This document shows, piece by piece, positions 51,899 through 60,238 of a DNA stretch of 64,000 nt. The notes below the pieces were generated by a model that saw only the letters and a list, made by a program, of their open reading frames with translations, did not search any database and was not told the DNA's origin. The stretch is from Rivularia sp034931125 (GTDB lineage: Bacteria; Cyanobacteriota; Cyanobacteriia; Cyanobacteriales; Nostocaceae). Location of the stretch: positions 26,784-90,783 of the forward strand of contig NZ_JAYGHM010000031.1 in assembly GCF_034931125.1 (NCBI RefSeq), in the 5' to 3' direction. The position numbers were made by a program, and so were the translations under genes. The stretch's first letter is position 1. Every line of letters begins with the position of its first letter.

Positions 51899-52147
51899 CA
51901 GGTGGTGCGTGACGGCAATATCAATTCCTATTAGTTTTGTTCGATAATTTATCGTACCCGTCACACACTAGGCTGTTGACTCTGTGGTTTTTTTTTGGGC
52001 TAAAAGTTCATACAGTTTTTGTGTTGGCTTTTGACGGTCGGCAGAGCCGACTGTCATGGGTTCCCAGCCGGAGGCTGGGAACCAGTTAATGCATGAGCCA
52101 AAAACGGGTAAATTCTATCAAAGTCAACACCCTAGTCACACACCCTA
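51899..52147. repeat. Nested MITE-like elements with a 9-bp target duplication
   Basis: An inner element (51969-52134, 166 bp) has inverted ends TAGGCTGTTGACTCTG and CAAAGTCAACACCCTA (about 15 of 16 matching) and is flanked on both sides by GTCACACAC (51960-51968 and 52135-52143). It lies within the right arm of an outer short element whose arms are GGTGCGTGACGG and CCGTCACACACC. The inner element also contains the palindrome GGTTCCCAGCC-GGA-GGCTGGGAACC. Confidence 0.65.
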
Positions 52148-52168
52148 CAATCCCCAATACCCTATGTC

Positions 52169-52903
52169 TTAGTCTCTACCGCCGCCGCTAATGGCAATCA
52201 GCAGGCGTAAGATGAAGATGAATAAGTTGATGTAGGTAAGGTACATCGATAAAGCAGCGGGTAAATATTCGTCATCGCGATAGGTACGGGGTAATACGTA
52301 GAAATCTACTATTGCAGCACCGGCGAACAGAAATACTCCCAAGCCAGAAATACCGATTTCCAACCATCCTGGGGTATATACGCCAAACAATGAAAGTCCC
52401 AATTGCAAAACCATAACTGCAATTAAGGCGATTACACCCAAACGGACGGTTTTTGTTAAAGCCATACCGTCAGATTCAGAAAGGTTTGAACCTATTTGAC
52501 GAGCGGCGATAAAGGTGACTCCACAACCTAGGGCGGCGATCCCAATGCCTTGAATGCCTACTCCTTGAGTTCTCAGCGCTAAAAACACTAAGCCGCTAAG
52601 GGTATACCCAGATAGAAGGCTGTAGGCTGCTAATAGAGGTAATGCAACTTGCTTATTGCCTTTACTCGCAACATTTTGGGCAACGAAAAACAAAATTAGT
52701 TCTACGATTACTGCACCAATAAAGGTGGGGAAAAACAGTTGGGGATTATTGCGGATAACACCAAGTCCACCATAAGTTCCCAAAGCAGTAAGTATTAACC
52801 CACCACCTACGTAAGGAAGCGCGTTGGCAATTACGTTAGGTCCTATAAGGGCTTGAGTTTTCGCATCACGAATGGCGTTTCGGAAATTGCTCGTATTACT
52901 CAT
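52169..52903 (-). CDS. Bax inhibitor-1 family membrane protein
   Basis: The 244-residue product has about seven membrane helices. It matches the BI-1/YccA family in length and topology: LPLLAAYSLLSGYTLSGLVF, the C-terminal AGAAIVDFYVLPRTYRDDEY and LSMYLTYINLFIFILRLL. Family members are calcium-leak or stress-related proteins. It is divergent from sigF across a 350-bp spacer. Confidence 0.88.
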   Translation of the reverse strand: MSNTSNFRNAIRDAKTQALIGPNVIANALPYVGGGLILTALGTYGGLGVIRNNPQLFFPTFIGAVIVELILFFVAQNVASKGNKQVALPLLAAYSLLSGYTLSGLVFLALRTQGVGIQGIGIAALGCGVTFIAARQIGSNLSESDGMALTKTVRLGVIALIAVMVLQLGLSLFGVYTPGWLEIGISGLGVFLFAGAAIVDFYVLPRTYRDDEYLPAALSMYLTYINLFIFILRLLIAISGGGRD

Positions 52904-53250
52904 ATTTACAACAGATTCTTAATTAAGAAGATTGCTTGTTCTCCTATTTTTACGCAATTTATATGATTCGTGACAAGTTAGAAGTTTTATACAGAACAAA
53001 TTGACAAACTCAAAACTCGCAACCGTTAATGTTTTGAGCGAATAAAAACTATTTCTCTTGACATATAACCTAAATAGTGAAGAGAGCAAAAATGCGTACA
53101 AATACGTATCTAGGGGGTCTGGCACCTTGTAAATTCAGTGAAACAACGAATGGTGTGAAAAAGGATTCACAAGGAAAATAATTACAGCTTTGATAAAACT
53201 TTACTCGGCTCAGTTTTTTTACAGGAAAAAGAGTCCCTAAAGGAAATTAT
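52904..53250. other. Divergent spacer between BI-1 gene and sigF
   Basis: No gene or RNA is evident. It must hold both promoters; I cannot identify the boxes with confidence. An AGGAAA stretch lies 14 bases before the sigF ATG (AAAGGAAATTATATGG). Confidence 0.5.
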
Positions 53251-54042
53251 ATGGCAGTAATTCAGTCCTCTCTTCGGTCTGATGGTATGGAATTATTATG
53301 TCTATATCACCAGAATCCTTCTATTAAACTTCGTAACAGACTCGTAAAATTGCATAGTGGTTTAGTGCGGAAGATGGCTCATAAATTTAGCCATCAATGT
53401 AATGAGCCTTATGAAGATTTAGAACAAATTGGTTACTTCGGTTTGATTCGAGCAATTGAACGTTTCGATCCTACTCAAGGATATGCATTTAGTTCATTTG
53501 CCGTCCCCTATATTCGAGGTGAAATGCTGCATTTTTTGCGCGATCGCAGTACTTTATTAAAAATTCCCCGTCGTTGGCAAGAACTGTACAATGAAGGGCA
53601 AAAGGTACGTAAGGAATTAGCGGATGTTTTGGGAAGACAGCCCAAAGATTTGGAAGTTGCCCGCGAACTTAAAGTTTCGGTACAAGAATGGCAAGAAACT
53701 AAGTTAGCTGTGCAAAATCGGATGCCTTTGAGTTTAGATGCAACTGTTGTTAACTATGTTGATTGTCAAATCACTTTGGGTGAAGCATTGCCTTGTCCTC
53801 ATACAGCCGCTCAGCAACACTTAGAAGAAGAACGTCAGCAACTCCACGGCGCGATGGGGATGTTGGAGGAAAAGCCTCGAATGGCAGTAGAACTAGTATT
53901 TTTAAAGGAATTCTCCCGCAAAGATGCAGCGAAGAAAATTGGTACTAGTCCAATGACAGTAACGCGGTATCTGCAAAAAGGAGTTGACGATTTAATGAAT
54001 TTAATGCAGCAACCACAAGCAGTAGTAGCTACCGGAACATGA
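53251..54042 (+). CDS. sigF: Group 3 RNA polymerase sigma factor, SigF type
   Basis: The 263-residue product has sigma region 2 (NEPYEDLEQIGYFGLIRAIE, FDPTQGYAFSSFAVPYIRGE) and a shortened region 3 and 4 (MLEEKPRMAVELVFLKEFSR, KIGTSPMTVTRYLQKG). It lacks regions 1.1 and 1.2. This fits the SigF/SigB-like group; SigF in cyanobacteria is linked to pili, motility and hormogonia. The start is supported by AAAGGAAA. It stands alone. Confidence 0.92.
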   Translation: MAVIQSSLRSDGMELLCLYHQNPSIKLRNRLVKLHSGLVRKMAHKFSHQCNEPYEDLEQIGYFGLIRAIERFDPTQGYAFSSFAVPYIRGEMLHFLRDRSTLLKIPRRWQELYNEGQKVRKELADVLGRQPKDLEVARELKVSVQEWQETKLAVQNRMPLSLDATVVNYVDCQITLGEALPCPHTAAQQHLEEERQQLHGAMGMLEEKPRMAVELVFLKEFSRKDAAKKIGTSPMTVTRYLQKGVDDLMNLMQQPQAVVATGT

Positions 54043-54452
54043 TATGAGGAAAATCTTGCCAAATTAATCGGTTAAAACATGGCTGTCAATTAGTCCATGA
54101 AAATTTTATTACGCCTCAGAAATTTGTCATATATTGAAGCCATATATCAACTGACGAAACTCACAACGCGGCGCTTAACATCTTCCCCAACATCGACAAC
54201 AAAGGTTTTAGCTAAATTGAATAAAAATGGGAATTGGGAATTGGGCATTGGTAATTGGCAATTGGTAATTGGTAATTGGTAATTGGTAATTGGTAATTGG
54301 TAATTAGTAATTGGTAATTGGTAATTAGTAATTAGTAATTGGATAATTAAAAGGGAGCAAGATGCTCCCACTACAGATGTTTCTATAATTCCTAACTCCT
54401 AACTCCTAACTCCTAACTTTTTTGTCTCCCCATCCTCCAAATGACCTAATAA
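54043..54452. repeat. Intergenic region with STRR array
   Basis: No gene. A GGTAATT / ATTGGTA array of about 15 copies occupies 54233-54345, and ACTCCTA units occur at 54391-54417. The open frames across it have C-termini made of repeat-derived IGNW/LPITNYQ residues. Confidence 0.8.
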
Positions 54453-56087
54453 TTAAGTAATAACAGTAGGCTCATCTCGTCCGGTATTGGCTCTAATTTG
54501 AGCTATTTCATCGGCTAGGGTAATTAATTCTGCCAATCCTTCTTGGGGATCGAGGTCGTGTTTTGTACTATCCGGCTCGTAGCTTTCTAAGTAAACTCTC
54601 AGAGTCGCTCCTTGAGTACCCGTACCGGAAAGTCGAAATACAATCCTGGAACCGTCGCTAAAACCAATTCTAATTCCCTGCTTGTTGCTGACGCTGCCAT
54701 CTACAGGGTCTGTATAACTAAAGTCATCGGCATACTCAACTGTATAATTACCGAATTGCTTGCCCTTCATTGACGATAACGAAGAACGCAGATTTTCCAT
54801 TAAGGTATTGGCTTTATCTGTTTCTACTGCTTCATAATCATGTCTTGAGTAGTAGTTGCGTCCGTAGGTTTTCCAATGTTCTTTGACAATTTCTTCAACT
54901 GACTGCTTGCGAGATGCTAAGATATTCAACCAAAATAAAACAGCCCAAAGTCCATCTTTTTCCCGTACATGGTTGGAACCAGTACCAAAACTTTCTTCAC
55001 CACAAAGAGTAGCTTTATCCGCATCTAAAAGGTTGCCAAAGAACTTCCAGCCAGTAGGAGTTTCATAACAATCAATTCCCATTTCCGCTGCTACTCGATC
55101 CACAGCCGCAGAAGTAGGCATCGATCGCGCTACACCAGCCAATCCCGAACTGTAAGCAGGTACCAGCTTCGCATTTGCAGCTAACACTGCTAAACTATCG
55201 CTGGGAGTTACAAAGAAATTGCGTCCCAAAATCATATTGCGATCGCCATCTCCATCGGAAGCAGCACCAAAATCAGGAGCGTTGTCTCCAAATAAAATTT
55301 CAACTAATTCATGAGCATAAACTAAATTCGGGTCTGGATGTCCGCCGCCGAAATCTTCCAAAGGCTTACCGTTACGCACGGTTCCTGCTGGCGCACCCAA
55401 GCGCTGTTCAAATAAATCGTAAGCGTAAGGTCCCGTTACAGCGTGTAACGAATCCATACACATCCGGAAATCACCCGAAGTTAACAATTGACGAATGCTG
55501 TCAAAATCAAACAGCGACTGCATCAACTCGGCATAATCCGCTACTGAATCAATGACTTGAACCGTCATCGAACCGATTTCAAAACTGCCCAACTTGCTTA
55601 AATTTATATCGTCTGCTTCTAAAATCTTGTAAGCATCAATGGTTTTAGTGCGATCGTAAATAGCTTCCGTGACCTTTTCCGGTGCGGGACCACCATTATC
55701 GGTATTGTATTTAATCCCAAAATCTTCATCGGGGCCAGCGGGGTTATGACTAGCAGAAAGAATAATACCGCCAAAAGCCTTATATTTGCGGATGATGCAG
55801 GAAACAGCAGGAGTAGATAAAATACCGTTCTCACCTACCAATACTCGTCCAAAACCATTAGCCGCCGCCATTTTTAGAATAATTTGGATAGCTTCACGGT
55901 TGTAAAAACGACCATCACCACCCACAACCAAAGTTTGTCCTTCATAGCCTTCGAGACTATCAAAAATTGATTGCACAAAATTTTCCAAATAATTAGGCTT
56001 TTGAAAAACCTTAACCTTCTTCCGTAACCCAGAAGTACCGGGTTTTTGATCGTCAAACGGCTGAGTTGAAACAGTGCTGATATTCAT
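54453..56087 (-). CDS. pgm: Phosphoglucomutase (alpha-D-glucose phosphate-specific)
   Basis: The 544-residue product has the phosphohexomutase pattern: QTLVVGGDGRFYNREAIQII, active-site loop GGIILSASHNPAGPDEDFGI (phosphoserine in SASHNP), metal loop ASDGDGDRNMILG (DGDGD), sugar-binding CGEESFGTG and the phosphate-binding C-terminus FRLSGTGTQGATLRVYLE. It interconverts glucose-1-phosphate and glucose-6-phosphate in glycogen metabolism. I chose the ATG at 56087 (MNISTVSTQPF). Confidence 0.95.
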   Translation of the reverse strand: MNISTVSTQPFDDQKPGTSGLRKKVKVFQKPNYLENFVQSIFDSLEGYEGQTLVVGGDGRFYNREAIQIILKMAAANGFGRVLVGENGILSTPAVSCIIRKYKAFGGIILSASHNPAGPDEDFGIKYNTDNGGPAPEKVTEAIYDRTKTIDAYKILEADDINLSKLGSFEIGSMTVQVIDSVADYAELMQSLFDFDSIRQLLTSGDFRMCMDSLHAVTGPYAYDLFEQRLGAPAGTVRNGKPLEDFGGGHPDPNLVYAHELVEILFGDNAPDFGAASDGDGDRNMILGRNFFVTPSDSLAVLAANAKLVPAYSSGLAGVARSMPTSAAVDRVAAEMGIDCYETPTGWKFFGNLLDADKATLCGEESFGTGSNHVREKDGLWAVLFWLNILASRKQSVEEIVKEHWKTYGRNYYSRHDYEAVETDKANTLMENLRSSLSSMKGKQFGNYTVEYADDFSYTDPVDGSVSNKQGIRIGFSDGSRIVFRLSGTGTQGATLRVYLESYEPDSTKHDLDPQEGLAELITLADEIAQIRANTGRDEPTVIT

Positions 56088-56132
56088 AAATACGAATTCT
56101 TGGGTATTAATAATTAAGTTACCAGCGAAAGG

Positions 56133-56345
56133 GTCACAGGTCACAGGTTAAAGGTTAAAGGTCAAAGGTCACAGGTCAAAGGTTAAAGGTCACAGGTCAC
56201 AGGTCAAAGGTCACAGGTCACAGGTCAAAGGTCAAAGGTTAAAGGTCAAAGGTCACAGGTCAAAGGTTAAAGTTCTTTTTGTCTTCTTGTCTCCCCATCC
56301 CCCCATCTCCCCATCCCCCCATCTCCCCATCCCCTTGTCCCCACA
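56133..56345. repeat. STRR arrays upstream of pgm
   Basis: GGTCACA/GGTCAAA/GGTTAAA heptamers in about 20 copies (56133-56272), then CATCCCC/CATCTCCC units (56287-56345). They fill the spacer between pgm and dusA. Confidence 0.85.
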
Positions 56346-56354
56346 TCCCTTCCC

Positions 56355-57320
56355 CTAACCCGGAACTTTCGCCAAGGCTTCCCGCACGACTTCCGAACCA
56401 ACTCCGAAATGACATGAATTTTCTGTAATATGCTGCTTCCAAGCGCGACTACCGGGTTTTCCGGCGAAGAGTTGCAGCATATGTCTGGTAATTTTATTTA
56501 GTTTCAAACCTTTCGCTGCCCATTTATCTGTGTAGTCAAACATATTTTGTACTATTTCATGTCTGGTTAGAGAGGGTTTTTCTTCAGCGTAAATTCCCGC
56601 ATCTACGGTAGCGAAAAGGTAGGGGTTATCGTAAGCTGCACGCCCAATCATTACGGCATCAACTGACTGTAAGTGTTGCTGTACCTGATCTAAACTTTTA
56701 AATCCACCGTTGATTTCAATGAATAAATGGGGAAAATCTTGTTTCAAACGATGCACGTCATCGTATCTCAAAGGTGGAACATCGCGGTTTTCTTTGGGAC
56801 TAAGCCCTTCTAACCAAGCTTTACGAGCGTGGACGGTGAAGCGATCGCAACCAGCTTGAGATACAACTTTGACAAAATTTACCATGTCCTCGTAACTATC
56901 TAAATCATCAACACCGATACGATGCTTGACAGTAACGGGAATTTTTGTAGCATCAATCATCGCTGCAACACAATCGGCTACCTGTTGGGGTTGAGCCATT
57001 AGACAAGCACCAAAATTACCACTTTGAACTCGACTGCTAGGACAACCTACATTTAAATTGATTTCGTCATAACCCATACCTTCGGCAATCCGAGCGCATT
57101 CCGCCAAATCTGCGGGATTATCGCCCCCTACTTGCAGTGACAGTGGCTTTTCTTCGGGAGAGAAACCCAATAAATACTCTTTATCCCCATGCATAATTGC
57201 CTGACTCGTCACCATTTCGGTATAAAGCAAAGTGCGACGGGTAATTTGGCGCATAAAATATCGATAATGGCGATCGGTTCTATCCATCATCGGGGCGATG
57301 CTTAAAGGTTGAAAGGGCAT
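56355..57320 (-). CDS. dusA: tRNA-dihydrouridine synthase A
   Basis: The 321-residue product has the TIM-barrel DUS features: IAPMMDRTDRHYRYFMRQ, VGCPSSRVQSGNFGACLM (catalytic Cys in FGACL), VTVKHRIGVDD, the DusA-specific FTVHARKAWLEGLSPKENRD and IEINGGFKS. It reduces uridine in the D-loop of tRNA with FMN. I prefer the ATG at 57320 (MPFQPLSIAPMMD); the ATG at 57341 only adds residues coded by a GGGGATT repeat. Confidence 0.95.
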   Translation of the reverse strand: MPFQPLSIAPMMDRTDRHYRYFMRQITRRTLLYTEMVTSQAIMHGDKEYLLGFSPEEKPLSLQVGGDNPADLAECARIAEGMGYDEINLNVGCPSSRVQSGNFGACLMAQPQQVADCVAAMIDATKIPVTVKHRIGVDDLDSYEDMVNFVKVVSQAGCDRFTVHARKAWLEGLSPKENRDVPPLRYDDVHRLKQDFPHLFIEINGGFKSLDQVQQHLQSVDAVMIGRAAYDNPYLFATVDAGIYAEEKPSLTRHEIVQNMFDYTDKWAAKGLKLNKITRHMLQLFAGKPGSRAWKQHITENSCHFGVGSEVVREALAKVPG

Positions 57321-57341
57321 TGGGGATTGGGGATTGGGCAT

Positions 57342-57661
57342 GGGGATAATCCAAAATCTAAAATTCCTTGAGCTTTATAAATAAAAGTTAGCTATGTAAC
57401 AGTCTTAAAATTATTATTGTGACGATTTTATAACCGTCCACAAACAGCAATAACGATAATGGTAATTATTTTATTTCTAAAGATGTTTTAATAAAGCTTG
57501 AAACTGTTGCCAGGAATACAATTCAGGTTTTTTTAGTTATCATTCTATAACAATTACGAATTCTTTCCCTTTGAGACAGTGTAGTAAACTGTCTACAGTA
57601 ATCATGGTTTAGTATGGCTTGAGGATAAAGCTATTAGAGACACTCATACAAAAATCCTCGA
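57342..57661. other. Spacer before the pentapeptide gene
   Basis: Nothing recognisable apart from a short palindrome GACAGTGTAGTAAACTGTC (57575-57593). No gene. Confidence 0.5.
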
Positions 57662-58276
57662 ATGAATACAGTTGACAATCAACTACCATTTGTATTAAGA
57701 GCATCTAATATTAACAAAATTCAGAAGCGTGATGCTACCGAAGATGGAAATTTTACGGGTAGCGAGCTAAATGGTGTTGATTTTAGCGGTATGGACTTGA
57801 GTTATGTCCGTTTGAATAATGCTCAATTGATAAATGATGATTTAGTAGAAAGCGATTTCAATTGGAATTTGCTAAACAATAAGAATTTGTCGGGTTTTGA
57901 TTTTAGCAATGCAAACCTCAGCGAAGCTATACTTCGAGGTGCAAATCTCAAAGGTGCTAATTTCTGTCTTGCGATTCTGCGCGGTACCGATTTACAATAT
58001 GCCGATTTACAAGAAGCAATTCTCAGCGGAAGTATTCTCCGAGGTGCCGATTTGCGAGCAGCGAATCTGTGCAATGCTTATTTGTTAGGTACCAATCTTA
58101 GTAATGCTATTTTAACTAATGCGAATCTTAGTAACGCTCATTTAGTAGGTGCAAATCTCTCCGATACCGATTTTTGTGACACTACGGTTAATAATGCTCG
58201 ATTTGGATGGAATACAGGTATTTCCGAGCAGATGAAGTTTGAGTTGCAGTCGCGGGGAGCGGTTTTTGAGGATTAG
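57662..58276 (+). CDS. Pentapeptide-repeat protein
   Basis: The 204-residue product has about 20 pentapeptide units A(D/N)Lxx between residues 28 and 185, for example NLSEAILRGANLKGANFCLA and ADLQEAILSGSILRGADL. These form a right-handed square beta helix. A short non-repeat N-terminus and a C-terminal NNARFGWNTGISEQMKFEL segment flank it. Some members mimic DNA to inhibit gyrase; most are of unknown role in cyanobacteria. It stands alone. Confidence 0.88.
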   Translation: MNTVDNQLPFVLRASNINKIQKRDATEDGNFTGSELNGVDFSGMDLSYVRLNNAQLINDDLVESDFNWNLLNNKNLSGFDFSNANLSEAILRGANLKGANFCLAILRGTDLQYADLQEAILSGSILRGADLRAANLCNAYLLGTNLSNAILTNANLSNAHLVGANLSDTDFCDTTVNNARFGWNTGISEQMKFELQSRGAVFED

Positions 58277-58281
58277 GATAT

Positions 58282-58316
58282 CAGGTCAAAGGTCAAAGGT
58301 CAAAGGTTAAAGGTAA
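58282..58316. repeat. STRR heptamers (GGTCAAA)
   Basis: Four to five GGTCAAA/GGTTAAA units after the pentapeptide gene. Confidence 0.75.
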
Positions 58317-58323
58317 GTATAAT

Positions 58324-58396
58324 CGTAGGTTGGGTTAGACGCACGAGAAATTTTAACGGTTAACGAATTAATTGAAATTGCGTCGTAACCCAACAT
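58324..58396. repeat. REP element copy 1
   Basis: CGTAGGTTGGGTTAGACGCA at the left pairs with TGCGTCGTAACCCAACAT at the right, so the copy folds into a hairpin. It lacks the distal tail found in copies 2 and 3. Confidence 0.8.
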
Positions 58397-58440
58397 AAGT
58401 ATTTTGATTTAAGACAAGTATTATATAAAATTGCACAAAT

Positions 58441-58634
58441 CGTAGGTTGGGTTAGACGCACGGCAATATATAACGGTTAACGAATTAATTGAAATTGCGT
58501 CGTAACCCAACATCAGCATTTTGATTTCAAATGAAGCGAGTTGTTTCATTGGATGTTTAATATTGTTTTGATTTGAATTATTTTGTTTAGTTTTCCAGAT
58601 TATGTTGGGTTTCGTTCCTCAACCCAACCTACAC
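58441..58634. repeat. REP element copy 2 with tail hairpin
   Basis: Head as copy 1 (58441-58513), then a spacer, and a tail hairpin TGTTGGGTTTCGTTCCTCAA plus CCCAACCTAC (58603-58632). Together with copy 3 it brackets the transposase gene. Confidence 0.8.
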
Positions 58635-58669
58635 AATAACTAATTGTATTTATTTATCTAATCAAATAA

Positions 58670-59212
58670 ATGGAATACCGTAGAGCAAAAATAGAAGGAG
58701 GTACCTTCTTTTTCACGGTTGTAACTCAGAATCGCCGCAAATTTTTGTGTAATCAAGAAAATATTGTATTGCTAAGAAAGATATTTAAACAGGTAATGCA
58801 GCAATATTCCTTTACAATCGACGCAATAGTAATTTTACCCGAACATTTGCATTGTATTTGGACTTTACCACCAAACAATGATGATTTTTCAACTCGTTGG
58901 AGTTTGATTAAAGGTGCTTTTAGTCGTCTGTGTCATCCCAAGTATAAAGGAAAAATATCTGCATCGCGGCAGCGCAAAAAAGAACAAGGAATTTGGCAAC
59001 GTCGTTTTTGGGAACATCAAATCCGCGATGAAGCAGATTTTATTTACCATGTGGATTATATTCATTACAACCCGGTGCGACATGGATATGTGAAAGCACC
59101 CAAGGATTGGAAATATTCAAGTTTTCATCGTGATGTTAAACGAGGTATTTATGATATTGATTGGGGTGCAGGGGTAGAATTAGAATTTCCCGATTGGGTG
59201 GGGAATGAATAA
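58670..59212 (+). CDS. REP-associated tyrosine transposase (RAYT, Y1 HUH family)
   Basis: The 180-residue product has the HUH-type core PEHLHCIW (two His) and the candidate nucleophile Tyr in HVDYIHYNPVRHGYVK. It begins MEYRRAKIEGGTFFFTVVTQ and ends with the WKYSSFHRDVKRGIYDIDW and WG segment typical of RAYT proteins. RAYTs resemble IS200/IS605 TnpA but are single-copy and mobilise or maintain REP palindromes, as the multiple REP copies on both sides show. The protein is intact and of normal length. It could still be active. Confidence 0.9.
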   Translation: MEYRRAKIEGGTFFFTVVTQNRRKFLCNQENIVLLRKIFKQVMQQYSFTIDAIVILPEHLHCIWTLPPNNDDFSTRWSLIKGAFSRLCHPKYKGKISASRQRKKEQGIWQRRFWEHQIRDEADFIYHVDYIHYNPVRHGYVKAPKDWKYSSFHRDVKRGIYDIDWGAGVELEFPDWVGNE

Positions 59213-59223
59213 AATACACAAAT

Positions 59224-59443
59224 CGTAGGTTGGGTTAGACGCACGATAAGATTTAAAGATTAACCAATTAATTTATATTGCGTCGTAACCCAACATCAGT
59301 GTTTTGATTTTATATGAATGATCCAACATAAATTTTTGAATGAAGCGCGTTGTTTCGTTGGATGTTTAATATTATTTTAAGTTGAATTATTTTGTTTAGT
59401 CTTCTAGGTTCTGTTGGGTTTCGTTCCTCAACCCAACCTACGA
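59224..59443. repeat. REP element copy 3 with tail hairpin
   Basis: Head 59224-59296, body containing GTTGTTTCGTTGGATG, tail TGTTGGGTTTCGTTCCTCAA plus CCCAACCTACG (59412-59442). It starts 12 bases after the RAYT stop. Confidence 0.8.
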
Positions 59444-59521
59444 ACTGAAATTTTGGCGATCGCACGGAATCAGTAAATGCTTCAAATGTTGCAACCTACG
59501 GGTTTAACAAAACCGCAGAAT

Positions 59522-59703
59522 CGTAGGTTGGGTTAGACGCACGAAAAGATTTAACGATCAACCCATTAATTTACATTGCGTCGTAACCCAACATCAATAT
59601 TTTTTCATCTGAAATTACCCAACGTATATTTATAAAATGAAGCGCATTGTTTCGTTGGGTGTTTAATATTGTTTTTAGTTGAATTATTTGGTTTAGTCTT
59701 CTA
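59522..59703. repeat. REP element copy 4, tail lost
   Basis: Head and body are like copy 3, ending GTTTAGTCTTCTAG, but the tail hairpin is missing and copy 5 starts there. Confidence 0.75.
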
Positions 59704-59706
59704 GCA

Positions 59707-59898
59707 GGTAGGTTGGGTTAGACGCACGAGAAATTTTAACGGTTAAGGAATTAATTTGGATTGCGTCGTAACCCAACATTACAATTGTGAATAAAACGAT
59801 ATCATCACAATAATTTGTCTCGATAAAATGTTGGGTTACGGCGCAATTAAATTTCGCGTTGAAAATTATAACTCTTCGTGCGCCTAACCCAACCTACG
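59707..59898. repeat. BIME-like REP pair copy 5
   Basis: Terminal arms GTAGGTTGGGTTAGACGCAC and (inverted) GTGCGCCTAACCCAACCTAC match at 21 of 22 positions. Two inverted inner REPs (TTGCGTCGTAACCCAACATT and AATGTTGGGTTACGGCGCAA) complete a symmetrical BIME. It is part of a 240-bp perfect direct repeat (59703-59942). Confidence 0.85.
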
Positions 59899-59942
59899 AA
59901 TAATCAATTCCCAATGCCCAATATCACATTCTCAAATCTGCG

Positions 59943-60013
59943 TTACGCTTTTAGCGTTTAGCTTCGCTAATCGCACCTTTTGTCATGGCGGCTATGGCTT
60001 TATCTGTGGCTTT
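59943..60013 (-). pseudogene. Duplicated 3' fragment of chlD
   Basis: The - strand repeats the last ~60 bases of chlD with a roughly 27-base palindromic insertion (TTAGCGTTTAGCTTCGCTAA) that breaks the frame after KATDKAIAAMTKGAI. It has no start and cannot be expressed as ChlD. Confidence 0.75.
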
Positions 60014-60021
60014 AGGCAGCA

Positions 60022-60213
60022 GGTAGGTTGGGTTAGACGCACGAGAAATTTTAACGGTTAAGGAATTAATTTGGATTGCGTCGTAACCCAACATTACAAT
60101 TGTGAATAAAACGATATCATCACAATAATTTGTCTCGATAAAATGTTGGGTTACGGCGCAATTAAATTTCGCGTTGAAAATTATAACTCTTCGTGCGCCT
60201 AACCCAACCTACG
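60022..60213. repeat. BIME-like REP pair copy 6 (identical to copy 5)
   Basis: Base-for-base identical to copy 5, and part of the second unit of the 240-bp direct repeat (60018-60257), which ends inside the chlD 3' end. Confidence 0.85.
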
Positions 60214-60238
60214 AATAATCAATTCCCAATGCCCAATA

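Noticed and set aside
54097..54371. Small + and - frames downstream of sigF
   Set aside because: Their C-termini (GNWELGIGNW or LPITNYQLPI) are translated GGTAATT repeats.
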